Below are positions 24,789-37,852 of a DNA stretch of 64,000 nucleotides, piece by piece. Within the stretch, counting starts at the first letter, position 1, and each line of letters opens with the position of its first letter. The stretch spans positions 13,268,001 to 13,332,000 of the forward strand of contig OZ176053.1 in NCBI GenBank assembly GCA_964247055.1, given 5' to 3'. The DNA comes from Paragordius varius (taxonomy: Eukaryota > Nematomorpha). Under the pieces are notes generated by a model. That model saw only the letters and a list, made by a program, of their open reading frames with translations. It was not told the DNA's origin and made no database searches. Both the position numbers and the translations under genes were made by a program.

Positions 24789-26046
24789 CGGTGAACAAAA
24801 TTATTTTTTATACATTCTCTTAGTAAGACTACATCAAAATATAGAGATAGTTTGACAAACTCTTTCATATCCGATTTTTACAACGATACTTAAAAAATTA
24901 ATCTATAAAACTAGTCGCATGATTACTCAAGTTTAACTTTGTCCTTAAAAATCGGATATTGATCACCGGTGAACAAAATAATTTTTTATACATTCTCTTA
25001 GTAAGACTACATTAAATTATAGAGATAGTTTGACAAACTCTTTCATATCCGATTTTTACAACGATACTTTAAAAATTATGGTATTAAACCAGTCGCATCA
25101 ATACTCAAGTTAAACTTTGTCCTTAAAAATCGGATATTGGTCACCGGTGAACAAAATTATTTTTTAAACATTCTCTTAGCAAGACTACATCAAAATATAG
25201 AGATAGTTTGACAAACTCTTTCATATCCGATTTTTGCAACGATACTTTAAATTAATGTATAAAACTAGTCGTATCAATAAGTCGCATCAATACTCAAGTT
25301 AAACTTTGTCCTTAAAAATCGGATATTGGTCACCGGTGAACAAAATAATTTTTTATACATTCTCTTAGTAAGACTACATCAAAATATAGAGATAGTTTGA
25401 CAAACTCTTTCATATCCGATTTTTACAACGATACTTTAAAAATTATGGTATAACCAGTCGCATCAATACTCAAGTTAAACTTTGTCCTTAAAAATCGGAT
25501 ATTGGTCACCGGTGAAAAAATTATTTTTTATACATTCTCTTAGTAAGACTACATCAAAATATAGAGATATTTTGACAAACTCTTTCATATCCGATTTTTA
25601 CAACGATACTTTAAAAATTAATGTGTTAAACTAGTCGCATCAATACTCAAGTTAAACTTTGTCCTTAAAAATCGGATATTGGTCACCAGTGATCAAATGT
25701 TTTTTTAATACTTTCTCTTAGTAAGACTACATCTGAATATAGTGATAGTTTGACAAACTCTTTCATATCCGATTTTTACAACGATACTTTAAAGATTAAT
25801 GAAAAAAACTAGTCGTATCAATAAATCGCATCAATACTCAAGTTATTTGTCCTTAAAAATCCGATATTGGTCACCGGTGAACAAAATAATTTTTTCATTC
25901 TCTTAGTAACACTACATTAAATTATAGAGATAGTTTGACCTCTTTCATATCCGATTTTTACAACGATACTTTAAAAATTAATGTATTAAACTAGTCGCAT
26001 CAATACTCAAGTTAAACTTTGTCCTTAAAAATCGGATATTGGTCAC
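24789..26046 (-). repeat. 7-monomer repeat (1,258 bp), copy 1
   Basis: Monomers of 178, 178, 189, 176, 177, 188 and 172 bp, summing to 1,258. Markers: CAAGTTTAACTTTG, GATATTGATCACC (GATCACC at 24961), GGTCACCAGTGATCAAATG (25681), ACTTTCTCTTAG, CAAGTTATTTGTCC and GATAGTTTGACCTC. The unit 25687-25874 is among the most diverged monomers in the window. Confidence 0.93.
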
Positions 26047-27307
26047 CGGTGAACAAAATTATTTTTTATACATTCTCTTAGTAAGACTACATCAAAATAT
26101 AGAGATAGTTTGACAAACTCTTTCATATCCGATTTTTACAACGATACTTAAAAAATTAATCTATAAAACTAGTCGCATGATTACTCAAGTTTAACTTTGT
26201 CCTTAAAAATCGGATATTGATCACCGGTGAACAAAATAATTTTTTATACATTCTCTTAGTAAGACTACATTAAATTATAGAGATAGTTTGACAAACTCTT
26301 TCATATCCGATTTTTACAACGATACTTTAAAAATTATGGTATTAAACCAGTCGCATCAATACTCAAGTTAAACTTTGTCCTTAAAAATCGGATATTGGTC
26401 ACCGGTGAACAAAATTATTTTTTAAACATTCTCTTAGCAAGACTACATCAAAATATAGAGATAGTTTGACAAACTCTTTCATATCCGATTTTTGCAACGA
26501 TACTTTAAATTAATGTATAAAACTAGTCGTATCAATAAGTCGCATCAATACTCAAGTTAAACTTTGTCCTTAAAAATCGGATATTGGTCACCGGTGAACA
26601 AAATAATTTTTTATACATTCTCTTAGTAAGACTACATCAAAATATAGAGATAGTTTGACAAACTCTTTCATATCCGATTTTTACAACGATACTTTAAAAA
26701 TTATGGTATAACCAGTCGCATCAATACTCAAGTTAAACTTTGTCCTTAAAAATCGGATATTGGTCACCGGTGAAAAAATTATTTTTTATACATTCTCTTA
26801 GTAAGACTACATCAAAATATAGAGATATTTTGACAAACTCTTTCATATCCGATTTTTACAACGATACTTTAAAAATTAATGTGTTAAACTAGTCGCATCA
26901 ATACTCAAGTTAAACTTTGTCCTTAAAAATCGGATATTGGTCACCAGTGATCAAATGTTTTTTTAATACTTTCTCTTAGTAAGACTACATCTGAATATAG
27001 TGATAGTTTGACAAACTCTTTCATATCCGATTTTTACAACGATACTTTAAAGATTAATGAAAAAAACTAGTCGTATCAATAAATCGCATCAATACTCAAG
27101 TTATTTGTCCTTAAAAATCCGATATTGGTCACCGGTGAACAAAATAATTTTTTATACATTCTCTTAGTAACACTACATTAAATTATAGAGATAGTTTGAC
27201 CTCTTTCATATCCGATTTTTACAACGATACTTTAAAAATTAATGTATTAAACTAGTCGCATCAATACTCAAGTTAAACTTTGTCCTTAAAAATCGGATAT
27301 TGGTCAC
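26047..27307 (-). repeat. 7-monomer repeat (1,261 bp), copy 2
   Basis: A tandem copy of 24789-26046 with all its rare markers (GATCACC at 26219, GGTCACCAGTGATC at 26939, both 1,258 bp on). The only length change I found is TTTTTTATACATTC here against TTTTTTCATTC in copy 1, a 3-bp difference in the last monomer. Confidence 0.93.
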
Positions 27308-28600
27308 CGGTGAACAAAATTATTTTTTATACATTCTCTTAGCAAGACTACATCAAAATATAGAGATAGTTTGACAAACTCTTTCATATCCGATTTTCAC
27401 AACGATACTTTATAAATTAATGTATAAAACTAGTCGTATCAATAAGTCGCATCAATACTCAAGTTAAACTTTGTCCTTAAAAATCGGATATTGGTCACCG
27501 GTGAACAAAATAATTTTTTATACATTCTCTTAGTAAGACTACATCAAAATATAGAGATAGTTTGACAAACTCTTTCATATCCGATTTTTACTACGATACT
27601 TTATAAATTAATGTATAAAACTAGTCGTATCAATAAGTCGCATCAATACTCAAGTTAAACTTTGTCCTTAAAAATCGGATATTGGTCACCGGTGAACAAA
27701 ATTATTTTTTATACATTCTCTTAGTAAGACTACATCAAAATATAGAGATAGTTTGACAAACTCTTTCATATCCGATTTTTACAACGATACTTTATAAATT
27801 AATGTATAAAACTAGTCGCATGATTACTCAGTTAAACTTTGTCCTTAAAAATCGGATATTGGTCACCGGTGAACAAAATTATTTTTTATACATTCTCTTA
27901 GTAGGACTACATATAAATATAGAGATAGTTTGGCAAACTCTTTCATATCCGATTTTTACAACAATACTTTAAAAATTAATGTATAAAACTAGTCGCATGA
28001 TTACTCATGTTAAACTTTGTCCTTAAATATCGGATATTGGTCACCGGTGAACAAAATAATTTTTTATACATTCTCTTAGTAAGAGTACATCAAAATACAG
28101 AGATAGTTTGGCAAACTCTTTCATATCCGATTTTTACAAGGATACTTTAAAAATGTATTAATCTAGTCGCATCAATACTCAAGTTAAACTTTGTCCTTAA
28201 AAATCGGATATTGGTCACCGGTGAACAAAATAATTTTTTATACATTCTCTTAGCAAGACTACATCAAATTATAGAGATAGTTTGACAAACTCTTTCATAT
28301 CCGATTTTTACAACGATACTTTATAAATTAATGTATTAAACTAGTCGCATCAATAAGTCGCATCAATACTCAAGTTAAACTTTGTCCTTAAAAATCGGAT
28401 ATTGGTCAACGGTGAACAAAATAATTTTTTATACATTCTCTTAGTAAGACTACATCAAAATATAGAGATAGTTTGACAAACTCTTTAATATCCGATTTTT
28501 ACTACGATACTTTATAAATTAATGTATAAAACTAGTCGTATCAAAAAGTCGCATCAATACTCAAGTTAAACTTTGTCCTTGAAAATCGGATATTGGTCAC
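27308..28600 (-). repeat. Mixed L/S/G array
   Basis: Seven monomers: L units with GTATCAATAAGTCGC, G-like units with GCATGATTACTC, a unit with AAGAGTACATC, ATACAGAG and ACAAGGATAC (about 28080-28190), and L units with GGTCAACGGTG and TTTAATATCC. The last pair recurs many times between 30 and 40 kb, so the building blocks of the later repeats are already present here. Confidence 0.9.
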
Positions 28601-31520
28601 CGTGGAATAAAATTATTTTTTATACATTCTCTTAGTAAGACTACATCAAAATATAGATATAGTTTGACAAACTCTTTCTATCCGATTTTTCTAACGATAC
28701 TTTAAAAATTAATCTATAAAACTAGTCGCATGATTACTCAAGTTAAACTTTGTCCTTAAAAATCGGATATTGGTCACCGGTGAACAAAATAATTTTTTAT
28801 ACATTCTCTTAGTAAGACTACATTAAATTATAGAGATAGTTTGACAAACTCTGTCATATCCGATTTTTACAACGATACTTTAAAAATTATGGTATTAAAC
28901 CAGTCGCATCAATACTCAAGTTAAACTTTGTCCTTAAAAATCGGATATTGGTCACCGGTGAACAAAATTATTTTTTATACATTCTCTTAGTAAGACTACA
29001 TCAAAATATAGAGATAGTTTGACAAACTCTTTCATATCCGATTTTTACAACGACACTTTAAAAATTAATCTATAAAACTAGTCGCATGATTACTCAAGTT
29101 AAACTTTTTCCTTAAAAATCGGATATTGGTCACCGGTGAACAAAATAATTTTTTATACATTCTCTTAGTAAGACTACATCAAAATACAGAGATAGTTTGA
29201 CAAACTCTTTCATATCCGATTTTTACAACGATACTTTAAAAATTAATGTATTAAACTAGTCGCATCAATACTCAAGTTAAACTTTGTCCTTAAAAATCGG
29301 ATATTGGTCACCGGTGAACAAAATTATTTTTTATACATTCTCTTAGCAAGACTACATCAAAATATAGAGATAGTTTGACAAACTCTTTCATATCCGATTT
29401 TTACAACGATACTTTATAAATTAATGTATAAAACTAGCGTATCAATACGTCGCATCAATACTCAAGTTAAACTTTGTCCTTAAAAATCGGATATTGGTCA
29501 CCGGTGAAAAAAATAATTTTTTATACATTCTCTTAGTAAGACTACATCAAAATATAGAGATAGTTTGACAAACTCTTTCATATCCGATTTTTACAACGAT
29601 ACTTTAAAAATTAAAGTATTAAACTAGTCGCATCAATACTCAAGTTAAATTTGTCCTTAAAAATCGGATATTGGTCACCGGTGAACAAAATAATTTTTTA
29701 TACATTCTCTTAGCAAGACTACATCAAATAATAGAGATAGTTTGACAAACTCTTTCATATCCGATTTTTACAACGATACTTTAAAAATTATGGTATTAAA
29801 CCAGTCGCATCAATACTCAAGTTAAATTTGTCCTTAAAAATCGGATATTGGTCACCGGTGAACAAAATAATTTTTTTTACATTCTCTTAGCAAGACTACA
29901 TCAAATAATAGAGATAGTTTGACAAACTCTTTCATATCCGATTTTTACAACGATACTTTAAAAATTAATGTATAAAACTAGTCGCATGATTACTCAAGTT
30001 AAACTTTGTCCTTAAAAATCGGATATTGGTCACCGGTGAACAAAATTATTTTTTATACATTCTCTTAGTAGGACTACATATAAATATAGAGATAGTTTGG
30101 CCAACTCTTTCATATCCGATTTTTACAACAATACTTTAAAAATTAATGTATAAAACTAGTCGCATGATTACTCAAGTTAAACTTTGTCCTTAAAAATCGG
30201 ATATTGGTCACCGGTGAACAAAATAATTTTTTATACATTCTCTTAGTAAGAGTACATCAAAATACAGAGATAGTTTGGCAAACTCTTTCATATCCGATTT
30301 TTACAACGATAATTTAAAAATTAATGTATTAAACTAGTCGCATCAATAAGTCGCATCAATACTCAAGTTAAACTTTGTCCTTAAAAATCGGATATTGGTC
30401 AACGGTGAACAAAATTATTTTTTATACATTCTCTTAGTAAGACTACATCAAATAATAGAGATATTTTGACAAACTCTTTCATATCCGATTTTTACAACGA
30501 TACTTTATAAATTAATGTATAAAACTAGTCGTATCAATAAGTCGCATCAATACTCAAGTTAAACTTATCCTTAAAAATCGGATATTGGTCCCCGGTGAAC
30601 AAAATAATTTTTTATACATTCTCTTAGTAAGAGTACATCAAAATACAGAGATAGTTTGGCAAACTCTTTCATATCCGATTTTTACAAGGATACTTTAAAA
30701 ATTAATGTATTAATCTAGTCGCATCAATACTCAAGTTAAACTTTGTCCTTAAAAATCGGATATTGGTCACCGGTGAACAAAATAATTTTTTATACATTCT
30801 CTTAGCAAGACTACATCAAATAATAGAGATAGTTTGACAAACTCTTTCATATCCGATTTTTACAACGATACTTTATAAATTAATGTATTAAACTAGTCGC
30901 ATCAATAAGTCGCATCAATACTCAAGTTAAACTTTGTCCTTAAAAATCGGATATTGGTCAACGGTGAACAAAATAATTTTTTATACATTCTCTTAGTAAG
31001 ACTACATCAAAATATAGAGATAGTTTGACAAACTCTTTAATATCCGATTTTTACTACGATACTTTATAAATTAATGTATAAAACTAGTCGTATCAAAAAG
31101 TCGCATCAATACTCAAGTTAAACTTTGTCCTTGAAAATCGGATATTGGTCACCGGTGAATAAAATTATTTTTTATACATTCTCTTAGTAAGACTACATCA
31201 AAATATAGAGATAGTTTGACAAACTCTTTCTATCCGATTTTTACAACGATACTTTAAAAATTAATCTATAAAACTAGTCGCATGATTACTCAAGTTAAAC
31301 TTTGTCCTTGAAAATCGGATATTGGTCACCGGTGAACAAAATAATTTTTTATACATTCTCTTAGTAAGACTACATTAAATTATAGAGATAGTTTGACAAA
31401 CTCTTTCATATCCGATTTTTACTACGATACTTTATAAATTAATGTATAAAACTAGTCGTATCAAAAAGTCGCATCAATACTCAAGTTAAACTTTGTCCTT
31501 GAAAATCGGATATTGGTCAC
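28601..31520 (-). repeat. 2,920-bp higher-order unit
   Basis: Starts at the rare boundary CACCGTGGAATAAAATT (CGTGGAATAA at 28601 and 31521). Other markers spaced 2,920 bp are the 1-bp-deleted AAACTAGCGTATC with CAATACGTCGC (29431 and 32351), and TTTGGCCAACTC about 2,917 bp apart. It contains about 16 monomers. Its last 1.1 kb (30403-31520) is not in the second copy at the expected place but resembles the repeats around 33-36 kb. Confidence 0.9.
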
Positions 31521-33319
31521 CGTGGAATAAAATTATTTTTTATACATTCTCTTAGTAAGACTACATCAAAATATAGATATAGTTTGACAAACTCTTTCTA
31601 TCCGATTTTTCTAACGATACTTTAAAAATTAATCTATAAAACTAGTCGCATGATTACTCAAGTTAAACTTTGTCCTTAAAAATCGGATATTGGTCACCGG
31701 TGAACAAAATAATTTTTTATACATTCTCTTAGTAAGACTACATTAAATTATAGAGATAGTTTGACAAACTCTGTCATATCCGATTTTTACAACGATACTT
31801 TAAAAATTATGGTATTAAACCAGTCGCATCAATACTCAAGTTAAACTTTGTCCTTAAAAATCGGATATTGGTCACCGGTGAACAAAATTATTTTTTATAC
31901 ATTCTCTTAGTAAGACTACATCAAAATATAGAGATAGTTTGACAAACTCTTTCATATCCGATTTTTACAACGACACTTTAAAAATTAATCTATAAAACTA
32001 GTCGCATGATTACTCAAGTTAAACTTTTTCCTTAAAAATCGGATATTGGTCACCGGTGAACAAAATAATTTTTTATACATTCTCTTAGTAAGACTACATC
32101 AAAATACAGAGATAGTTTGACAAACTCTTTCATATCCGATTTTTACAACGATACTTTAAAAATTAATGTATTAAACTAGTCGCATCAATACTCAAGTTAA
32201 ACTTTGTCCTTAAAAATCGGATATTGGTCACCGGTGAACAAAATTATTTTTTATACATTCTCTTAGCAAGACTACATCAAAATATAGAGATAGTTTGACA
32301 AACTCTTTCATATCCGATTTTTACAACGATACTTTATAAATTAATGTATAAAACTAGCGTATCAATACGTCGCATCAATACTCAAGTTAAACTTTGTCCT
32401 TAAAAATCGGATATTGGTCACCGGTGAAAAAAATAATTTTTTATACATTCTCTTAGTAAGACTACATCAAAATATAGAGATAGTTTGACAAACTCTTTCA
32501 TATCCGATTTTTACAACGATACTTTAAAAATTAAAGTATTAAACTAGTCGCATCAATACTCAAGTTAAATTTGTCCTTAAAAATCGGATATTGGTCACCG
32601 GTGAACAAAATATTTTATTCATTCTCTTAGCAAGACTACATCAAATAATAGAGATAGTTTGACAAACTCTTTCATATCCGATTTTTACAACGATACTTTA
32701 AAAATTATGGTATTAAACCAGTCGCATCAATACTCAAGTTAAATTTGTCCTTAAAAATCGGATATTGGTCACCGGTGAACAAAATAATTTTTTTTACATT
32801 CTCTTAGCAAGACTACATCAAATAATAGAGATAGTTTGACAAACTCTTTCATATCCGATTTTTACAACGATACTTTAAAAATTAATGTATAAAACTAGTC
32901 GCATGATTACTCAAGTTAAACTTTGTCCTTAAAAATCGGATATTGGTCACCGGTGAACAAAATTATTTTTTATACATTCTCTTAGTAGGACTACATATAA
33001 ATATAGAGATAGTTTGGCCAACTCTTTCATATCCGATTTTTACAACAATACTTTAAAAATTAATGTATAAAACTAGTCGCATGATTACTCAAGTTAAACT
33101 TTGTCCTTAAAAATCGGATATTGGTCACCGGTGAACAAAATAATTTTTTATACATTCTCTTAGTAAGAGTACATCAAAATACAGAGATAGTTTGGCAAAC
33201 TCTTTCATATCCGATTTTTACAACGATAATTTAAAAATTAATGTATTAAACTAGTAGCATCAATAAGTCGCATCAATACTCAAGTTAAACTTTGTCCTTA
33301 AAAATCGGATATTGGTCAA
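31521..33319 (-). repeat. Partial copy of the 2,920-bp unit
   Basis: Matches 28601-30402 almost base for base. The one length difference is AAAATATTTTATTCATTC near 32610, 3 bp shorter than its counterpart, which moves the spacing from 2,920 to 2,917. The final monomer carries TAGTAGCATC where most have TAGTCGCATC. It overlaps the first monomer of the 1,120-bp repeat below. Confidence 0.9.
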
Positions 33320-34248
33320 CGGTGAACAAAATAATTTTTTATACATTCTCTTAGTAAGACTACATCAAAATATAGAGATAGTTTGACAAACTCTTTAATA
33401 TCCGATTTTTACTACGATACTTTATAAATTAATGTATAAAACTAGTCGTATCAAAAAGTCGCATCAATACTCAAGTTAAACTTTGTCCTTGAAAATCGGA
33501 TATTGGTCACCGGTGAACAAAATAATTTTTTATACATTCTCTTAGTAAGAGTACATCAAAATACAGAGATAGTTTGGCAAACTCTTTCATATCCGATTTT
33601 TACAAGGATACTTTAAAAATTAATGTATTAATCTAGTCGCATCAATACTCAAGTTAAACTTTGTCCTTAAAAATCGGATATTGGTCACCGGTGAACAAAA
33701 TAATTTTTTATACATTCTCTTAGCAAGACTACATCAAATAATAGAGATAGTTTGACAAACTCTTTCATATCCGATTTTTACAACGATACTTTATAAATTA
33801 ATGTATTAAACTAGTCGCATCAATAAGTCGCATCAATACTCAAGTTAAAATTTGTCCTTAAAAATCGGATATTGGTCAACGGTGAACAAAATAATTTTTT
33901 ATACATTCTCTTAGTAAGACTACATCAAAATATAGAGATAGTTTGACAAACTCTTTAATATCCGATTTTTACTACGATACTTTATAAATTAATGTATAAA
34001 ACTAGTCGTATCAAAAAGTCGCATCAATAGTCAAGTTAAACTTTGTCCTTGAAAATCGGATATTGGTCACCGGTGAATAAAATAATTTTTTATACATTCT
34101 CTTAGTAAGAGTACATCAAAATACAGAGATAGTTTGGCAAACTCTTTCATATCCGATTTTTACAAGGATACTTTAAAAATTAATGTATTAATCTAGTCGC
34201 ATCAATACTCAAGTTAAACTTTGTCCTTAAAAATCGGATATTGGTCAC
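33129..34248 (-). repeat. 6-monomer repeat (1,120 bp), copy 1
   Basis: Contains GAGTACATC units with ACAACGATAATT or ACAAGGATAC, TTAGCAAG units with ATAATAGAG, and GGTCAACGGTG units with TTTAATATCC and ATCAAAAAGTCGC. Rare markers CAAGTTAAAATTTG (33841) and CATCAATAGTCAAG (34021) recur at 34961 and 35141, exactly 1,120 bp on. Confidence 0.93.
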
Positions 34249-35368
34249 CGGTGAACAAAATAATTTTTTATACATTCTCTTAGTAAGAGTACATCAAAAT
34301 ACAGAGATAGTTTGGCAAACTCTTTCATATCCGATTTTTACAACGATAATTTAAAAATTAATGTATTAAACTAGTCGCATCAATAAGTCGCATCAATACT
34401 CAAGTTAAACTTTGTCCTTAAAAATCGGATATTGGTCAACGGTGAACAAAATAATTTTTTATACATTCTCTTAGTAAGACTACATCAAAATATAGAGATA
34501 GTTTGACAAACTCTTTAATATCCGATTTTTACTACGATACTTTATAAATTAATGTATAAAACTAGTCGTATCAAAAAGTCGCATCAATACTCAAGTTAAA
34601 CTTTGTCCTTGAAAATCGGATATTGGTCACCGGTGAACAAAATAATTTTTTATACATTCTCTTAGTAAGAGTACATCAAAATACAGAGATAGTTTGGCAA
34701 ACTCTTTCATATCCGATTTTTACAAGGATACTTTAAAAATTAATGTATTAATCTAGTCGCATCAATACTCAAGTTAAACTTTGTCCTTAAAAATCGGATA
34801 TTGGTCACCGGTGAACAAAATAATTTTTTATACATTCTCTTAGCAAGACTACATCAAATAATAGAGATAGTTTGACAAACTCTTTCATATCCGATTTTTA
34901 CAACGATACTTTATAAATTAATGTATTAAACTAGTCGCATCAATAAGTCGCATCAATACTCAAGTTAAAATTTGTCCTTAAAAATCGGATATTGGTCAAC
35001 GGTGAACAAAATAATTTTTTATACATTCTCTTAGTAAGACTACATCAAAATATAGAGATAGTTTGACAAACTCTTTAATATCCGATTTTTACTACGATAC
35101 TTTATAAATTAATGTATAAAACTAGTCGTATCAAAAAGTCGCATCAATAGTCAAGTTAAACTTTGTCCTTGAAAATCGGATATTGGTCACCGGTGAATAA
35201 AATAATTTTTTATACATTCTCTTAGTAAGAGTACATCAAAATACAGAGATAGTTTGGCAAACTCTTTCATATCCGATTTTTACAAGGATACTTTAAAAAT
35301 TAATGTATTAATCTAGTCGCATCAATACTCAAGTTAAACTTTGTCCTTAAAAATCGGATATTGGTCAC
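34249..35368 (-). repeat. 6-monomer repeat (1,120 bp), copy 2
   Basis: A tandem copy of 33129-34248, same length and the same rare markers. The visible difference is TAGTCGCATC here against TAGTAGCATC at 33255. This looks like one of the youngest duplications in the window. Confidence 0.93.
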
Positions 35369-35750
35369 CGGTGAACAAAATAATTTTTTATACATTCTCT
35401 TAGCAAGACTACATCAAATAATAGAGATAGTTTGACAAACTCTTTCATATCCGATTTTTACAACGATACTTTATAAATTAATGTATTAAACTAGTCGCAT
35501 CAATAAGTCGCATCAATACTCAAGTTAAACTTTGTCCTTAAAAATCGGATATTGGTCAACGGTGAACAAAATAATTTTTTATACATTCTCTTAGTAAGAC
35601 TACATCAAAATATAGAGATAGTTTGACAAACTCTTTAATATCCGATTTTTACTACGATACTTTATAAATTAATGTATAAAACTAGTCGTATCAAAAAGTC
35701 GCATCAATACTCAAGTTAAACTTTGTCCTTGAAAATCGGATATTGGTCAC

Positions 35751-36461
35751 CGGTGAATAAAATTATTTTTTATACATTCTCTTAGTAAGACTACATCAAA
35801 ATATAGAGATAGTTTGACAAACTCTTTCTATCCGATTTTTACTACGATACTTTAAAAATTAATCTATAAAACTAGTCGCATGATTACTCAAGTTAAACTT
35901 TGTCCTTGAAAATCGGATATTGGTCACCGGTGAACAAAATAATTTTTTATACATTCTCTTAGTAAGACTACATTAAATTATAGAGATAGTTTGACAAACT
36001 CTTTCATATCCGATTTTTACAACGATACTTTAAAAATTATGGTATTAAACCAGTCGCATCAATACTCAAGTTAAACTTTGTCCTTAAAAATCAGATATTG
36101 GTCACCGGTGACCAAAATTATTTTTTATACATTCTCTTAGTAAGACTACATCAAAATATAGAGATAGTTTGACAAACTCTTTCATATCCGATTTTTACAA
36201 CGATACTTTAAAAATTAATCTATAAAACTAGTCGCATGATTACTCAAGTTAAACTTTGTCCTTAAAAATCGGATATTGGTCACCGGTGAACAAAATAATT
36301 TTTTATACATTCTCTTAGTAAGACTACATTAAATTATAGAGATAGTTTGACAAACTCTTTCATATCCGATTTTTACAACGATACTTTAAAAATTATGGTA
36401 TTAAACCAGTCGCATCAATACTCAAGTTAAACTTTGTCCTTAAAAATCGGATATTGGTCAC
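35751..36461 (-). repeat. 4-monomer repeat (711 bp), copy 1
   Basis: Monomers of 177, 178, 178 and 178 bp. The first has CTTTCTATCC (AT lost), TACTACGATAC and GAAAATCGG; the second has TATGGTATTAAACC and ATCAGATATTGG; the third begins CGGTGACCAAAATT. All recur in the next 711 bp. Confidence 0.93.
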
Positions 36462-37172
36462 CGGTGAACAAAATTATTTTTTATACATTCTCTTAGTAAG
36501 ACTACATCAAAATATAGAGATAGTTTGACAAACTCTTTCTATCCGATTTTTACTACGATACTTTAAAAATTAATCTATAAAACTAGTCGCATGATTACTC
36601 AAGTTAAACTTTGTCCTTGAAAATCGGATATTGGTCACCGGTGAACAAAATAATTTTTTATACATTCTCTTAGTAAGACTACATTAAATTATAGAGATAG
36701 TTTGACAAACTCTTTCATATCCGATTTTTACAACGATACTTTAAAAATTATGGTATTAAACCAGTCGCATCAATACTCAAGTTAAACTTTGTCCTTAAAA
36801 ATCAGATATTGGTCACCGGTGACCAAAATTATTTTTTATACATTCTCTTAGTAAGACTACATCAAAATATTATGATAGTTTGACAAACTCTTTCATATCC
36901 GATTTTTACAACGATACTTTAAAAATTAATCTATAAAACTAGTCGCATGATTACTCAAGTTAAACTTTGTCCTTAAAAATCGGATATTGGTCACCGGTGA
37001 ACAAAATAATTTTTTATACATTCTCTTAGTAAGACTACATTAAATTATAGAGATAGTTTGACAAACTCTTTCATATCCGATTTTTACAACGATACTTTAA
37101 AAATTATGGTATTAAACCAGTCGCATCAATACTCAAGTTAAACTTTGTCCTTAAAAATCGGATATTGGTCAC
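36462..37172 (-). repeat. 4-monomer repeat (711 bp), copy 2
   Basis: An exact-length tandem copy of 35751-36461 with the same rare markers. One visible private change is AAAATATTATGATAG where copy 1 has AAAATATAGAGATAG. Confidence 0.93.
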
Positions 37173-37705
37173 CGGTGAACAAAATTATTTTTTATACATT
37201 CTCTTAGTAAGACTACATCAAAATATAGAGATAGTTTGACAAACTCTTTCATATCCGATTTTTACAACAATACTTTAAAAATTAATGTATAAAACTAGTC
37301 GCATGATTACTCAAGTTAAACTTTGTCCTTAAAAATCGGATATTGGTCACCGGTGAACAAAATAATTTTTTATACATTCTCTTAGTAAGACTACATCAAA
37401 ATACAGAGATAGTTTGACAAACTCTTTCATATCCGATTTTTACAACGATACTTTAAAAATTATGGTATTAAACCAGTCGCATCAATACTCAAGTTAAATT
37501 TGTCCTTAAAAATCGGATATTGGTCACCGGTGAACAAAATAATTTTTTTTACATTCTCTTAGCAAGACTACATCAAATAATAGAGATAGTTTGACAAACT
37601 CTTTCATATCCGATTTTTACAACGATACTTTAAAAATTAATGTATAAAACTAGTCGCATGATTACTCAAGTTAAACTTTGTCCTTAAAAATCGGATATTG
37701 GTCAC

Positions 37706-37852
37706 CGGTGAACAAAATTATTTTTTATACATTCTCTTAGTAGGACTACATATAAATATAGAGATAGTTTGGCCAACTCTTTCATAATGTATAAAACTAG
37801 TCGCATGATTACTCAAGTTAAACTTTGTCCTTAAAAATCGGATATTGGTCAC
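37706..37852 (-). repeat. Truncated 147-bp monomer
   Basis: A G-like monomer (ATATAAATATAG, TTTGGCC) in which TTTCAT joins directly to AATGTATAAAAC, removing 31 bp relative to its close relatives near 30.0 and 33.0 kb. The missing part includes one arm of the 14-bp inverted repeat. It is the only unit I noticed that has lost an entire arm. The junction shares a short AT between its two sides, consistent with a slippage-type deletion. Confidence 0.88.

Larger units (their letters stand above)
35369..37440 (-). repeat. Segment paralogous to 40283-41641
   Basis: This 2.07-kb segment has a counterpart at 40283-41641. The left part matches at a spacing of 4,914 bp and the right part at 4,203 bp; the difference, 711 bp, is one copy of the 4-monomer repeat at 35751. 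Marker AATCAGATATTGG occurs twice here (36090, 36801) and once there (41004). The right end near 37440 is approximate. Confidence 0.88.
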
